Of a stretch of 64,000 bases of DNA, positions 47,806-58,991 are shown piece after piece. Made by a program: the position numbers and the translations under genes. The stretch is from Cylindrospermum stagnale PCC 7417 (GTDB lineage: Bacteria > Cyanobacteriota > Cyanobacteriia > Cyanobacteriales > Nostocaceae), in the NCBI RefSeq assembly GCF_000317535.1, contig NC_019757.1:3178501-3242500 (forward strand), written 5' to 3'. A model generated the notes under the pieces. That model had not been told where the DNA came from and searched no databases. It worked only from the letters and a program-made list of their open reading frames with translations. Numbering within the stretch: the stretch's first letter is position 1; the number at the start of each line of letters is the position of its first letter.

Positions 47806-50442
47806 TTATTCTCCAATTATACAAAAACCAGCCCAATGAATCGGTTGATTAAATGGTTTTGGATCTAGACGATACCAATCCAATAATTCCTGAATTTCTG
47901 TCTTATATGTTGGCTCAATTTTTGGGTGTTCGCTAGTCCATTGAATTAATTCTGTTTGGGTGGAGTTACGTAACCAAAGCTGAGATTCTTGTAAGGCTTT
48001 CACGATGGGTAGAGAGTTTAAATTATCATAAAAGCGAATCATTAATAAAGTAGTAGAAAAATCTTCCACTGACCATAGGGTACTAATTACAACTGCACTA
48101 CCTGCTTTCAGAAAACCGCTAGGTAAGCCAATGTATTCATCACTGGTATTTTCGTGGTTAATTACTCCGGTTTGACAAGCTGAGAGAGTGACAAGGCGAC
48201 ATTGACTGAGATTAAGATTAAAAATATCACCTAAAGTTAGACATTTTTGTAAGTCGAAGTCGCTATCTTTAGTAAAGCGGCGAAAACGTCTGCTGTCGGC
48301 ATTGGGAACAGAAGAAACGCGAGAGTTAGCTAGGGCTAGGGCAGAATTTAAAGGTGATTCGAGGTCAAAATAACCGTGACAAGAAAAGTGTAAACACTGG
48401 GCAGACTGCAAACTATTATTATGTGGAGGTTGATATAAAGCGTCTTTAGTAGCTTGGCTTTTTTTCAAAACTATTGGTGTTGGTTCAAAGTGACGGGCAA
48501 TGGTTTCAACTTCGATATTAGTGTAATACAGGTCATCATTGGGGTCTTGAATGGCGAACATTTTACCCAACTCTCCAGAAGGCTGTGGTTGATTTTTAGC
48601 AAGTTGCAATAACTGACAACTGGGGGCATATCTCACGCCTTTGGTGAATCTATCTATCAGGAATTGTTCATTGCTTTTTATAGGTAAAGCATGGAAGGGA
48701 AATAAATGTAAGTAGCGATGGGGGACGATAATTAGCGCTTGGATGTTGGAGGGGATGAATTGGGCGAAAATTTCGTTAATGTGGAGAATTTCTGCTAACT
48801 GCTGTAGTTTTGCGGCTAGGTTTTGTCGCCAAGTGCTGTTTTTGGATTCGTAGATGTTGAGATAATCGGCTTTCCATTTTTCTAAATTATCTAAATCTTC
48901 CCGTGTAGATGACCAAACTTGTGGTTCTGGATGGTGATGGGTAATAATGAAGGCGCGGAAGCAATCAGCAAAAATGTACCATTGCAATATAGCGGTGTGA
49001 TCATCTATTAAGGCTTGGATATCGCTGAAGCTGATGGTAGATAAAGGAACTTCACGCTTTTGAATTTCCTCACGTTTTGCTTGGAGTTGATTAAGGTAGA
49101 TTTGATCTAGGTTTTCTGAAGTTTTGAGGCGTAGCAGTTCTTCAGCAATTTCGTTTTCTAGAGGTTGCAGTTCCTGTTGGAGAATTCGCTTAACTATTAC
49201 TTCAACTAAATTCTGCGTTTTACTCCGTTCAATATATGCCAACGCTTCGGAGGAATCACCCCGTTGCAAACACACATCTATCATCTGGCGATAAAGTTCG
49301 TTCCATTCTTCTGCTAGTTTTTGTTTACTTTCATCACCAGAAACAATTTGCCGCCGCAAAAATTCTACACCTTCAATGGCAGATTTATAGGCGTTGTAGG
49401 CTTGTTCTAAATTCCCTGCCTGACTGTATGCAAAACCCAGATTGTTTTGGGTCTGTGTCCAGTATTGGGGAAAGGCTGTACGGGTGCGGACTTGCAATGC
49501 TGCTTGGTAAGATGCGATCGCCTGATCTAAATTCCCTACCTCACTGTATGCAGCACCCAGATTATTTTGGGTCATTGCCCACATTTCGGGAAAGGCTTTG
49601 CGGGTGTAGACTTGCAATGCAGTTTTGTAAAATGCGATCGCTTGTTCTAAATTCCCTGCCTGACTGTATGCAGTTCCCAGATTGTTTTGGGTCATTGCCC
49701 ATTTTTCGGGAAAGTCTTTTTGGGTGAGGATTTGCAATGCAGCTTGGCAAGATGCAATCGCATTTTCTTGATTCTCAGCCCTGTCCCCAAGTATCCGGTC
49801 AGTGTATGCAGTTCCCAGATTGTTTTGGGTCATTGCCCATTTATCGGGAAAGTCTTTGCGGGTGTGGACTTGCAATGCAGCTTTGTAAAATGCGATCGCT
49901 TGTTCTAAATTATCTGCCCTGTCCCCAAATATCCGGTGACTGTATGCAGTTCCCAGATTGTTTTGGGTCATTGCCCATTTTTCGGGAAAGGCTGTGTGGG
50001 TGTCGACTTGCAGTGCTGCTTGGTAAAATGCGATCGCTTGTTCTAAATTCTCTGCCTTGTCCCCAAGTATCCGGTTACTGTATACATTTCCCAGATTGTT
50101 TTGGGTAGTTGCCCATTCTTGTGGAAAGTCTGTGGGGGTAAAAACAGTCAGTCCTGCCTCGTAACCGGCAATGGCAATTTCTAGATTATTCGCCCGGTTG
50201 CCCAAGGGGAATTCACACATCCGATTAGTGAAATTACCAATATGGGTGGCAATATCTAGCGCTGCTTCCCTCTCCACTGTAGCGAACTGTTCCCTAGCCC
50301 AGCTTTGCAAAACTTGAGCAAATTCTTGATCTAATAGATGTTGCTTCGCCTTCAGCCGACGATAGATGTTTGCCGGCGTGTCGTTCTTGGCGACGGCTTT
50401 TAAGATTTGGATTAAAAACTTAAGGCGCGGGTTATAAGGCAT
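47806..50442 (-). CDS. TPR-CHAT caspase-like protease
   Basis: CHAT domains are caspase-related cysteine proteases. The C-terminal domain (about residues 590-878) holds the catalytic pair: H689 in HFSCHGYF and C756 in TLSACQTGV, and ends with HWAGFCIIGE. Residues 95-350 are tetratricopeptide repeats of the TQNNLG(T)AYS...NLEQAIAFYKAALQV type; three units are about 46 residues with an extra R(I)(L/F)GD(K/R)A loop and later units are 40. A coiled linker (360-500) joins the two halves. TPR-CHAT proteins usually recognise a partner and then cleave a target. The two genes downstream, a 120-residue protein and a membrane protein, are the obvious candidates. Confidence 0.88.
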   Translation of the reverse strand: MPYNPRLKFLIQILKAVAKNDTPANIYRRLKAKQHLLDQEFAQVLQSWAREQFATVEREAALDIATHIGNFTNRMCEFPLGNRANNLEIAIAGYEAGLTVFTPTDFPQEWATTQNNLGNVYSNRILGDKAENLEQAIAFYQAALQVDTHTAFPEKWAMTQNNLGTAYSHRIFGDRADNLEQAIAFYKAALQVHTRKDFPDKWAMTQNNLGTAYTDRILGDRAENQENAIASCQAALQILTQKDFPEKWAMTQNNLGTAYSQAGNLEQAIAFYKTALQVYTRKAFPEMWAMTQNNLGAAYSEVGNLDQAIASYQAALQVRTRTAFPQYWTQTQNNLGFAYSQAGNLEQAYNAYKSAIEGVEFLRRQIVSGDESKQKLAEEWNELYRQMIDVCLQRGDSSEALAYIERSKTQNLVEVIVKRILQQELQPLENEIAEELLRLKTSENLDQIYLNQLQAKREEIQKREVPLSTISFSDIQALIDDHTAILQWYIFADCFRAFIITHHHPEPQVWSSTREDLDNLEKWKADYLNIYESKNSTWRQNLAAKLQQLAEILHINEIFAQFIPSNIQALIIVPHRYLHLFPFHALPIKSNEQFLIDRFTKGVRYAPSCQLLQLAKNQPQPSGELGKMFAIQDPNDDLYYTNIEVETIARHFEPTPIVLKKSQATKDALYQPPHNNSLQSAQCLHFSCHGYFDLESPLNSALALANSRVSSVPNADSRRFRRFTKDSDFDLQKCLTLGDIFNLNLSQCRLVTLSACQTGVINHENTSDEYIGLPSGFLKAGSAVVISTLWSVEDFSTTLLMIRFYDNLNSLPIVKALQESQLWLRNSTQTELIQWTSEHPKIEPTYKTEIQELLDWYRLDPKPFNQPIHWAGFCIIGE

Positions 50443-50623
50443 CGAGGGATATTATCTGGCTATAAATTTATCCAGAAAGCGGTTTTCTGGCATAAACTCG
50501 CTTTTTCCAACTCAGGGCGAGGTTTTCTGACCTCCATATATTATTATCACTGTAGGTATAAAGTTTTTCCCAGAATTTCGCCTTAATCCTATTTCTCTAG
50601 AAAGTAGGTTGTTTGAAAAATAC

Positions 50624-50709
50624 AAAACCTCACCCTGGTTGTGCTACGCAAAACCTGTCCCTCTCCTTGCGAAGGAGAGGGATGTCCGTTAGGACAGGGT
50701 GAGGTTTTT
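50624..50709. repeat. Compound hairpin repeat before the glycosylase gene
   Basis: AAAACCTCACCCTG at the left pairs with CAGGGTGAGGTTTT at the right, with an inner hairpin CCCTCTCCTTGCGAAGGAGA. It is a dispersed repeat. An open frame runs through it into the glycosylase gene, but the translated part has no homology. Confidence 0.75.
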
Positions 50710-50781
50710 CAAGATTTTTGGGTAATCGGAATGGAAGCGAGGGCAAATTTAATTAAAATACTGTTAGCAGCTATAAAAACA

Positions 50782-51390
50782 ATGGATTATTCTTTGGCTA
50801 TTGCGGCACTCAAAAAAGATCCGATTCTAGCAACTGTAATTGAGCAAGTTGGTGATTGTAAACTTGACCAAGTGCAGCCAACTGGAGATTTATTTTTTTC
50901 TCTATCTAGAGCAATTCTCTATCAGCAACTTTCTGGTAAATCCGCCGCTGCAATTCATCGCCGATTTCTCGAACTTTATGCTGAACAACCTTTTCCCACT
51001 CCAGAAGCTATCCTCAATACCCCAGATGCAATATTGCGCGGGGTAGGTATTTCCCGCCCCAAGATTGTCTATCTCAAAGATTTGTCTCAGAAAATAATTG
51101 ATGGATTACCAAGTCTTGCAGAGTTAGAGGTAATGGAAGATGAAGCTATTATCCAAACCCTGACACAAGTCAAAGGAATTGGACGTTGGACTGTGCAAAT
51201 GATGCTGATTTTTCGCCTACATCGCCTTGATGTGTTACCTGTGGATGATTTGGGAGTTCGTTCGGGAATTCGCCGCCTCTATGCGCTGCCAGAATTGCCA
51301 GATAAGAAAACTGTAGAGCATTTTGGGCTAAAGTGGAAACCTTATTGCACTGTAGCATCTTGGTATCTGTGGCAAAGTGCAGAACTTTAA
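50782..51390 (+). CDS. DNA-3-methyladenine glycosylase, AlkA/HhH-GPD type
   Basis: The enzyme excises alkylated bases to start base-excision repair. From ATG 50782 (MDYSLAIAAL) it has 202 residues. FSLSRAILYQQLSGKSA is the family's helix motif, VKGIGRWTVQMMLIF is the helix-hairpin-helix and LPVDDLGVRSGI carries the catalytic aspartate (the pair is 155-156). The frame is open upstream to 50641, but that part is encoded by a hairpin repeat, so the shorter start is better. No ada or alkB gene is adjacent; ogt lies 9 kb away. Confidence 0.92.
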   Translation: MDYSLAIAALKKDPILATVIEQVGDCKLDQVQPTGDLFFSLSRAILYQQLSGKSAAAIHRRFLELYAEQPFPTPEAILNTPDAILRGVGISRPKIVYLKDLSQKIIDGLPSLAELEVMEDEAIIQTLTQVKGIGRWTVQMMLIFRLHRLDVLPVDDLGVRSGIRRLYALPELPDKKTVEHFGLKWKPYCTVASWYLWQSAEL

Positions 51391-51502
51391 AAAAACTGGC
51401 TCAACTAATGTGATTTCAAACTTGCTTTTTCCAAATAATTAGAAACCTGGATGATCAATTTTAGGAATCTTGGATTATAGATAAAATTTAAAATCTTAAT
51501 GC

Positions 51503-51547
51503 GTGCGTTAGGGAACGCACCCTACTAAAATGCGTCAGGGGACGCAT
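51503..51547. repeat. Two adjacent small hairpins (GTGCGTTAGGGAACGCAC and ATGCGTCAGGGGACGCAT)
   Basis: Both are palindromic with short loops and belong to the dispersed 'gcgttagggaacgc' repeat type. A diverged relative starts near 55084. They lie between the converging glycosylase and acetyltransferase genes and may end transcripts. Confidence 0.6.
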
Positions 51548-51653
51548 CAAAACACTATTTAAAAAACCAAAATTAGGATAAATTTCTAAAAGAAGTAAGT
51601 CCTATATCTGTGGTTTAAAATAATCAAACAGGATTTTGCAACAAGTCTAAAAT

Positions 51654-52079
51654 TTAAATATCTTTTTTGAAAAAATACCGTTGATGTCCTGGAGGGAAGT
51701 CTGGCAAAATGCCAAATATCTCATATCCCAGACGTTCATAAAAACCCTGGGCTTGAAAGCTGAATGTATCCAAGTAGATATGAGAGCAATTGCGTTGTTT
51801 AGCCACTTCTTCAGCTTTTAACATTATTTTACTTCCGTATCCTTGCCTTCTCAAGGATTCAGCAACCCAGAGGTGAGAGATAAACAACCATCTCCATTGT
51901 GTTTTACCAAGTAACCCAGCGACTATTTCACCGTGATCGTTTCGTAACAAGATAGTCAGCGGCTGGTATATGTCCTTTTCCGCCTGACTGAGATTGTTGT
52001 ATTCAATCAAATTGTTAATCACAGTCCGAATTGTGTCTGGGGAGGGATGATCTTCGACTATAATTGTTAGCTCACTCAT
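51654..52079 (-). CDS. GNAT-family N-acetyltransferase
   Basis: From ATG 52079 (MSELTIIVEDHP) the protein has 141 residues. The acetyl-CoA loop is RRQGYGSKIM, preceded by the strand WLFISHLWVAESL and followed by IYLDTFSFQAQGFYERLGYEIFG, the common C-terminal motif of the family. The substrate is not recognisable. It stands alone. The frame extends six residues further to 52097, without a better ribosome site. Confidence 0.9.
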   Translation of the reverse strand: MSELTIIVEDHPSPDTIRTVINNLIEYNNLSQAEKDIYQPLTILLRNDHGEIVAGLLGKTQWRWLFISHLWVAESLRRQGYGSKIMLKAEEVAKQRNCSHIYLDTFSFQAQGFYERLGYEIFGILPDFPPGHQRYFFKKDI

Positions 52080-52337
52080 GTAAATTATGATTACCAAACG
52101 GCGCTAGAATAGCACGAACTTGTAGCTTTAGCCCCATGCTTCGATTGCCACTTTGACACTTTATCTCCTGCTGCTTTTTTCTTAGTCTCAGCTAATCTTA
52201 GAATTAAGAGCAAAGCATTTGTACAGCCTTCAACTATCAAAAGGTAGACGTGTAGTAGCAGATTTTACAGAATTGGAGCGGCAAAACTCTGTCTCCAAGC
52301 ATAGACTTGTAGCATCTAGACCTTTGCAATATTTTTT

Positions 52338-54449
52338 ATGACTTCCCGGATTCGCTTTTTGATGTGTGCCCCTGACCACTACGATGTGGACTATGTGATT
52401 AATCCCTGGATGGAGGGAAATATTCACAAGTCATCGCGCGATCGCGCCGTGGAACAGTGGCAGAAATTAAACCATGTCCTCAAAGAACACGCCATTGTCG
52501 ACTTAGTCCCACCCGAAAAAGGTTGGCCAGATTTAGTTTTTACCGCTAATGCTGGCTTAGTTTTGGGAAAAAATGTCGTTCTCAGTCGCTTTTTGCACAA
52601 AGAACGTCAGGGAGAGGAACCGTTCTTCAAAAAATGGTTTGAAGAAAATGGTTACACAGTTTATGAACTGCCAAAAGATTTACCTTTTGAAGGGGCTGGG
52701 GACGCACTCCTAGACAGGGAAGGACGCTGGTTATGGGCGGGATACGGTTTCCGCTCAGAATTAGATTCTCACCCCTACCTGGCTAAATGGTTGGATATTG
52801 AGGTGCTGTCGTTGCGGCTGATAGACGATCGCTTCTATCACCTAGATACTTGCTTTTGTCCCTTAGCAAACGGCTATTTACTTTATTATCCTGGCGCTTT
52901 TGATTCTTACTCCAACCGCTTAATTGAAATGCGCGTCGCACCAGAAAAGCGGATTGCGATTGAAGAAGCTGATGCGGTACACTTCGCCTGTAATACGGTG
53001 AATGTGGAAAACATCGTCATTATGAACAAGGCGAGTGATGCTTTGAAAACACGCCTTGCACAGGTGGGTTTCCAAGTGATTGAAACGCCGCTAACGGAAT
53101 TTCTCAAAGCTGGTGGTGCGGCTAAGTGTTTAACTTTGCGGGTGACGGAACCAGTACAGGTTGATGTTCATGCCAATGTGTCGGTAGAAAGCCGGATCAT
53201 CCGCATGGAAGGACATTTGCTCGATGCTGGTTTAATTAACCGCGCTTTAGATTTGATTGTGGATGCTGGGGGTAGTTTCCAAGTTCTGAATTTCAACTTG
53301 GGAGAACAGCGCCAAAGCACTTCAGCGGCTGAGGTAAAGGTTTCAGCGCCATCCCATGAGGTGATGGAAGAAATCATCTCGCGGTTGATTGATTTGGGTG
53401 CTGTAGACTTACCCCAAGATGAGCGGGATACTAAATTAGAGCCTGTGCTTCAAGCGGGGGTAGCGCCTGATGATTTCTATGTCAGCACAATTTATCCTAC
53501 AGAAGTGCGGGTAAATGGTGAGTGGCTGAAAGTGGAAAATCAGCGGATGGATGGTGCGATCGCTATTTCCCAAACTGCCAACGGGATTGTAGCTCGCTGT
53601 AAACTATTACGAGACTTGGAAATTGGCGATCGCGTTGTTGTCGATGTATTGGGTATCCGCACCATCCGCAAACCAGAATCCCGCGAAGTCCGTAACGCCC
53701 AAGAATTCAGCTTTATGTCGTCGGGGGTTTCCAGCGAACGCCGCGTGGAACTGGTGGTTGAACAAGTGGCTTGGGAATTACGCAAAATTCGCGATGCTGG
53801 CGGTAAAGTAGTTGTCACAGCGGGGCCTGTGGTGATTCACACCGGCGGCGGCGAACACCTGTCACGCTTGATTCGTGAAGGTTATGTGCAAGCGCTTTTG
53901 GGGGGAAATGCGATCGCTGTCCACGACATCGAGCAAAATATCATGGGTACTTCCCTCGGTATGGATATGAAGCGGGGTATCGCCGTTCGTGGTGGACACC
54001 GTCATCACCTGAAGGTAATTAATACCATCCGTCGTTTTGGCAGCATTGCTAAAGCTGTGGAAGCAGGAGTAATTAAAAGTGGCGTCATGTATGAGTGCGT
54101 CAAAAATAATATCCCCTTCTCCCTTGCCGGTTCGATTCGGGATGATGGCCCTTTGCCAGATACCCAAATGAACTTGATTCAAGCACAGGAAGAATATGCC
54201 AAGCTGCTGGAAGGTGCAGAAATGATTTTGATGCTGTCTAGTATGCTGCACTCCATCGGCGTGGGGAATATGACTCCAGCGGGTGTGAGAATGGTGTGCG
54301 TCGATATTAATCCGGCTGTGGTGACCAAATTAAGCGATCGCGGTTCGGTAGAATCGGTGGGTGTCGTTACAGATGTGGGATTGTTCCTCAGTCTGTTAAC
54401 TCAGCAGTTGGATAAGTTGACAAGTCCCTATATTACTCAGGTAGGTTAA
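52338..54449 (+). CDS. agrE: Bifunctional arginine dihydrolase / ornithine cyclodeaminase (AgrE/ArgZ)
   Basis: The N-terminal half (about 1-280) is a guanidine-modifying enzyme that turns arginine into ornithine, CO2 and two ammonia. N71 (TANAG), H168 (YHLD) and the nucleophile C264 (AAKCLTL) fall at the positions known for AgrE/ArgZ. The C-terminal half (about 350-703) is an NAD-dependent ornithine cyclodeaminase-like domain giving proline; GGNAIAVHDIEQNIMG and the MLSSMLHSIGVGNMTP region belong to it. The 703-residue length is normal. The enzyme mobilises nitrogen from cyanophycin-derived arginine, which in filamentous species is important around heterocysts. Confidence 0.95.
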   Translation: MTSRIRFLMCAPDHYDVDYVINPWMEGNIHKSSRDRAVEQWQKLNHVLKEHAIVDLVPPEKGWPDLVFTANAGLVLGKNVVLSRFLHKERQGEEPFFKKWFEENGYTVYELPKDLPFEGAGDALLDREGRWLWAGYGFRSELDSHPYLAKWLDIEVLSLRLIDDRFYHLDTCFCPLANGYLLYYPGAFDSYSNRLIEMRVAPEKRIAIEEADAVHFACNTVNVENIVIMNKASDALKTRLAQVGFQVIETPLTEFLKAGGAAKCLTLRVTEPVQVDVHANVSVESRIIRMEGHLLDAGLINRALDLIVDAGGSFQVLNFNLGEQRQSTSAAEVKVSAPSHEVMEEIISRLIDLGAVDLPQDERDTKLEPVLQAGVAPDDFYVSTIYPTEVRVNGEWLKVENQRMDGAIAISQTANGIVARCKLLRDLEIGDRVVVDVLGIRTIRKPESREVRNAQEFSFMSSGVSSERRVELVVEQVAWELRKIRDAGGKVVVTAGPVVIHTGGGEHLSRLIREGYVQALLGGNAIAVHDIEQNIMGTSLGMDMKRGIAVRGGHRHHLKVINTIRRFGSIAKAVEAGVIKSGVMYECVKNNIPFSLAGSIRDDGPLPDTQMNLIQAQEEYAKLLEGAEMILMLSSMLHSIGVGNMTPAGVRMVCVDINPAVVTKLSDRGSVESVGVVTDVGLFLSLLTQQLDKLTSPYITQVG

Positions 54450-54487
54450 GAAAGGTATCACGCAAAGACGCGAAGGGAAGAAAGGGA

Positions 54488-54994
54488 ATGACAAGAGTAA
54501 TTTTCCGTGAGGAGTCGCGGATTAATTGGGTGAGTTTTATTGCTGATTTCTTATTGGTGGGGATGGTTGTGGGCCCGCCTGTTGCTCCCTTTCTTGCTGC
54601 GTCTGGGGTGTTTTTGCTTCCGGGGATTGCGGACATCATTTACTTCATGGGTAATCATGTTTGTCCGCAACCTACTATGGGGTTGGATTTAGCACCACCC
54701 TTTATTATGGCTGTTTGTATGCGCTGCTATGGCACTGTTACGGGTTTGCTGATCACTCGTCTGTTGTATGGGCTGACTGGTGGTAAAGGTTTTTATTGGC
54801 TAAGTCAATATGGTTGGAGTGGTGCAGCTTTTGCCAGTGTCTTGATGATGGCTTATCCGTTGGAATTAGCAGCGCAAGTTTTTGGTTTGTGGAGTTTTAA
54901 TAATTATATTGTTACGCCTTTTGGCTTGATTACAGGTTTAGCCTGGGGTTTGTTTACGATGCCAATTCTGCACTTTAGGAGGTTAGATTTATGA
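54488..54994 (+). CDS. DUF2085 membrane protein
   Basis: The 168-residue protein has four predicted membrane helices. Between the first two is the DUF2085 pattern NHVCPQPTMG and AVCMRCYGTVTG, whose cysteines (C-x-RC) could bind metal or form a disulfide. Its function is not established. It follows agrE by 38 bp in the same direction and might be co-transcribed. Its stop overlaps the ATG of a Uma2 gene fragment (ATGA). Confidence 0.85.
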   Translation: MTRVIFREESRINWVSFIADFLLVGMVVGPPVAPFLAASGVFLLPGIADIIYFMGNHVCPQPTMGLDLAPPFIMAVCMRCYGTVTGLLITRLLYGLTGGKGFYWLSQYGWSGAAFASVLMMAYPLELAAQVFGLWSFNNYIVTPFGLITGLAWGLFTMPILHFRRLDL

Positions 54995-55083
54995 CTAAAA
55001 CACCTGTCAAACTAATTTTTGCAGAGTATTTGTATGACAATGACGGTACAGACAATCGCTATGAATTAGTTTTTGTGTTTTAG
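54991..55083 (+). pseudogene. Truncated Uma2 N-terminus
   Basis: The 30-codon frame begins MTKTPVKLIFAEYLYDNDGT and continues NRYELV, the standard opening of Uma2 proteins (FxEYLxxNDGTDNRYELVDG). It then stops where a 'gcgtttcctaacgcac' repeat begins. The catalytic core is absent, so this is a broken gene, probably cut by arrival of the repeat. Confidence 0.75.
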
Positions 55084-55190
55084 TTCGTGCGTTTCCTAAC
55101 GCACACTACGGCTAGGATGCATCCCTAAAGCACCAAAAAAGTATATAAACAGCCTGAAAAAAGGTTAGGAATCCTATTTTATTTGTCTCA

Positions 55191-55221
55191 GATCCCCGAC
55201 TTCTCTAAGAAGTCGGGGATC
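55191..55221. repeat. Palindromic repeat (GATCCCCGACTTCT type), copy 1
   Basis: The arms GATCCCCGACTTCT and AGAAGTCGGGGATC are exact complements around a 3-nt loop. The same element occurs at 63426-63456 with two compensated changes. Here it lies just after the amidase stop side and could end transcription. Confidence 0.75.
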
Positions 55222-55248
55222 TGACTGTTCATGAAAACAGCCGTAATT

Positions 55249-57078
55249 TTATTTAACACTCTTAAACCACTCAGTAATACCCTCAGCGAGAGTCTTTGCC
55301 ATTTTCTTCTGTTCCTGGGGGTTGATCACCTGCTCAAATTCATCAGGATTACTCATAAAACCCAATTCCAGCAATACCGATGGTGCAGCGGTGGGACGAG
55401 TGAGGGCTAAGTTATTCCAAAACACACCGTAGTCAGGTTTGCCTAAGTCTTTGACTACATAGTTATGCAAAAATATTGCTAGGTTGTGGGCTTGGGGGTT
55501 GTACCAAAAACTGCCAAATCCCTTGGTATTTTCGGCATCACCATCATCGGGTAGGGAGTTGTGGTGAATAGAAAGTGCGATCGCAGGTTCTGCTTGACTA
55601 ATTATTGCCTGCCGTTCTACCAGCGACACATCTTTATCCTCCTCCCGCGTCATTACCACCGTCGCCCCTTGTTTCACCAAGTCGTCACGCAGTAACTTAG
55701 AAATAGTTAAATTGACATCTTTTTCTAAATACCCAGTTGGGCCACTAGCACCAGGTTCTTTACCGCCATGTCCTGGATCAAGTAAAATTTTAATACCAGC
55801 TAAAGGCTTGCGTCTTTTGTGCCCCATAGCAGGCGGATGACGCAAAGCTAACACCAGGGTTGTACCGTCGTACCGCAGCTTATATCCCCACTGTTGAGAA
55901 TTTTTGAGATTAAGGGTGTATTTTACTTGTCCTGGAGCCACCTGCTGCCAATCTAGACGAGAAATTAGGGGGTTATCATCTAGGCGAATAGTATCTGTTT
56001 GGGCAGTGGTATTGTAGAGAGTGAGAGTGAAAGTGCGATCGCCTTGTTCTACTCTCACGGGCACGGGAACTTGTAGGGGGAAAAGTATTTCTGTTATACC
56101 AGGGTTCAAACGATATCCAACACTGCGAATTACGGTTTGTGGTGGCACCGCACCAGGGAGAATGCGGGTTTCTTTGTTGTTAATCCAAGCGCCATAATCT
56201 AGGCGCAACCATTCACCTTCTTTCCCTGACACTGTTGCCCTTGTTCCCTGAGGTAGGGGTGTGAGTCGAGAATGATCGGTACTTGGTCCAGTGCGAGCAA
56301 CGCCTGAGTCTGAAGTCACCTCAGCAACTATCAACTTCTCAGGTGAAAGGATTTTAACTTTACCAGAACCTGTTTGAGTGATAGTTTTGCCATTGAGTGT
56401 CAGATGAAACTGAGGTTGTCCCAAATCTACTTCTTTGCTGGTATCTGGGGCAAAAGCACCGGAGATAATGTTGTTACCGATAATTAGGCTGAAGGCATCA
56501 GGATCAGGTTTTTGAAGGGTAGTGCAACCCTCATACTTTCCTGCGCTAGACTGGGCAGTAGGCTGATTTCGCCCCGTAAGGGCAGCGAAATTATTTGGCA
56601 GTTGTGCCTGTGGTGGTTGGGGTGCAAGGGCAATAATTTGATTAGCCAGTTTAACAGAGACACTGGCTTTAGGGGGTGCAATAGCGCTAAAACAAATTAA
56701 TTCCCCTGGTAGTCTGGCAATATCGGCGGTTGGAGTCAGAGAATTCTTCGCGAAGCCTAACTCCTGTGGCAGTTCCGGCTGAGTGTTAAGCCTTGTCACC
56801 TGAAGCTGAACTTCTTGATTTTGATGGCGCACTGTAAAGCGATTCTCTCCCAACTGCAAGGGGAAACTTGGGGAAAAATGACCAGCTTTGCTGCGGTTAA
56901 TTGGCTTACCATTGATGATAACTTGTCCATCTGGTGGTGCTGTGCCAATAAAAAATATTTTTTCCGTACTGGTTTGGTAGTTTGGCGGAGGAAAAACTAT
57001 TAAAAGAGATGATTGTGACAATGCAACCGAGGAGGTGATCAGAAAGCTGAATAATGATAATACTAAAAAATTTTTCAC
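55249..57078 (-). CDS. N-acetylmuramoyl-L-alanine amidase with AMIN and SH3-like domains
   Basis: The enzyme splits the peptide from peptidoglycan glycan strands, in cell division or septal nanopore formation. From GTG 57078 (MKNFLVLSLF) it has 609 residues with a signal peptide. A carbohydrate- or wall-binding region (30-110), an SH3b-like segment (GVARTGPSTDHSRLTPLPQG, about 265-320) and an AMIN-like stretch precede Amidase_3 (about 425-605). Its zinc ligands appear in DPGHGG, YLEKD and SIHHN, and the catalytic glutamate in LLELGFMSN. A TTG at 57120 is the alternative start. It is monocistronic by spacing. Confidence 0.9.
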   Translation of the reverse strand: MKNFLVLSLFSFLITSSVALSQSSLLIVFPPPNYQTSTEKIFFIGTAPPDGQVIINGKPINRSKAGHFSPSFPLQLGENRFTVRHQNQEVQLQVTRLNTQPELPQELGFAKNSLTPTADIARLPGELICFSAIAPPKASVSVKLANQIIALAPQPPQAQLPNNFAALTGRNQPTAQSSAGKYEGCTTLQKPDPDAFSLIIGNNIISGAFAPDTSKEVDLGQPQFHLTLNGKTITQTGSGKVKILSPEKLIVAEVTSDSGVARTGPSTDHSRLTPLPQGTRATVSGKEGEWLRLDYGAWINNKETRILPGAVPPQTVIRSVGYRLNPGITEILFPLQVPVPVRVEQGDRTFTLTLYNTTAQTDTIRLDDNPLISRLDWQQVAPGQVKYTLNLKNSQQWGYKLRYDGTTLVLALRHPPAMGHKRRKPLAGIKILLDPGHGGKEPGASGPTGYLEKDVNLTISKLLRDDLVKQGATVVMTREEDKDVSLVERQAIISQAEPAIALSIHHNSLPDDGDAENTKGFGSFWYNPQAHNLAIFLHNYVVKDLGKPDYGVFWNNLALTRPTAAPSVLLELGFMSNPDEFEQVINPQEQKKMAKTLAEGITEWFKSVK

Positions 57079-57328
57079 AGCAAAATCACAGAATATTTCA
57101 TAAGAGTGACTGTGGCACAATGACCAAGGAAGGTTGAAGCATCAAGGATGAAGAATGAAAACAAGCAGCAAATAGATCAAATAAGAGCAAGTAGATTCAT
57201 TCGTGAAGCAGATTCACCCAGCCCTAGCCTCAGGCATTATCGGTTCTTAGACCGCAGTATGGGAAGCTACTTTCTGGGCATCCACATACTTGACACTCCA
57301 TCCCTCAAACGACGGGTTGTATTTTTAG

Positions 57329-58990
<1,662 letters not shown>

Positions 58991-58991
58991 G

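Noticed and set aside
49236-50108. Plus-strand frames opposite the CHAT gene rich in C, F and L
   Set aside because: They are antisense reflections of the TPR repeats and repeat with the same period.
47806-50442. TPR-CHAT as part of a type III-E CRISPR (Craspase) system
   Set aside because: No gRAMP/Cas7-11, Cas1 or CRISPR repeats are near, and the flanking genes are unrelated to it.
55000-55083. Short functional peptide gene after the DUF2085 gene
   Set aside because: The sequence is clearly the beginning of a Uma2 gene cut off by a repeat, so it is listed as a pseudogene.
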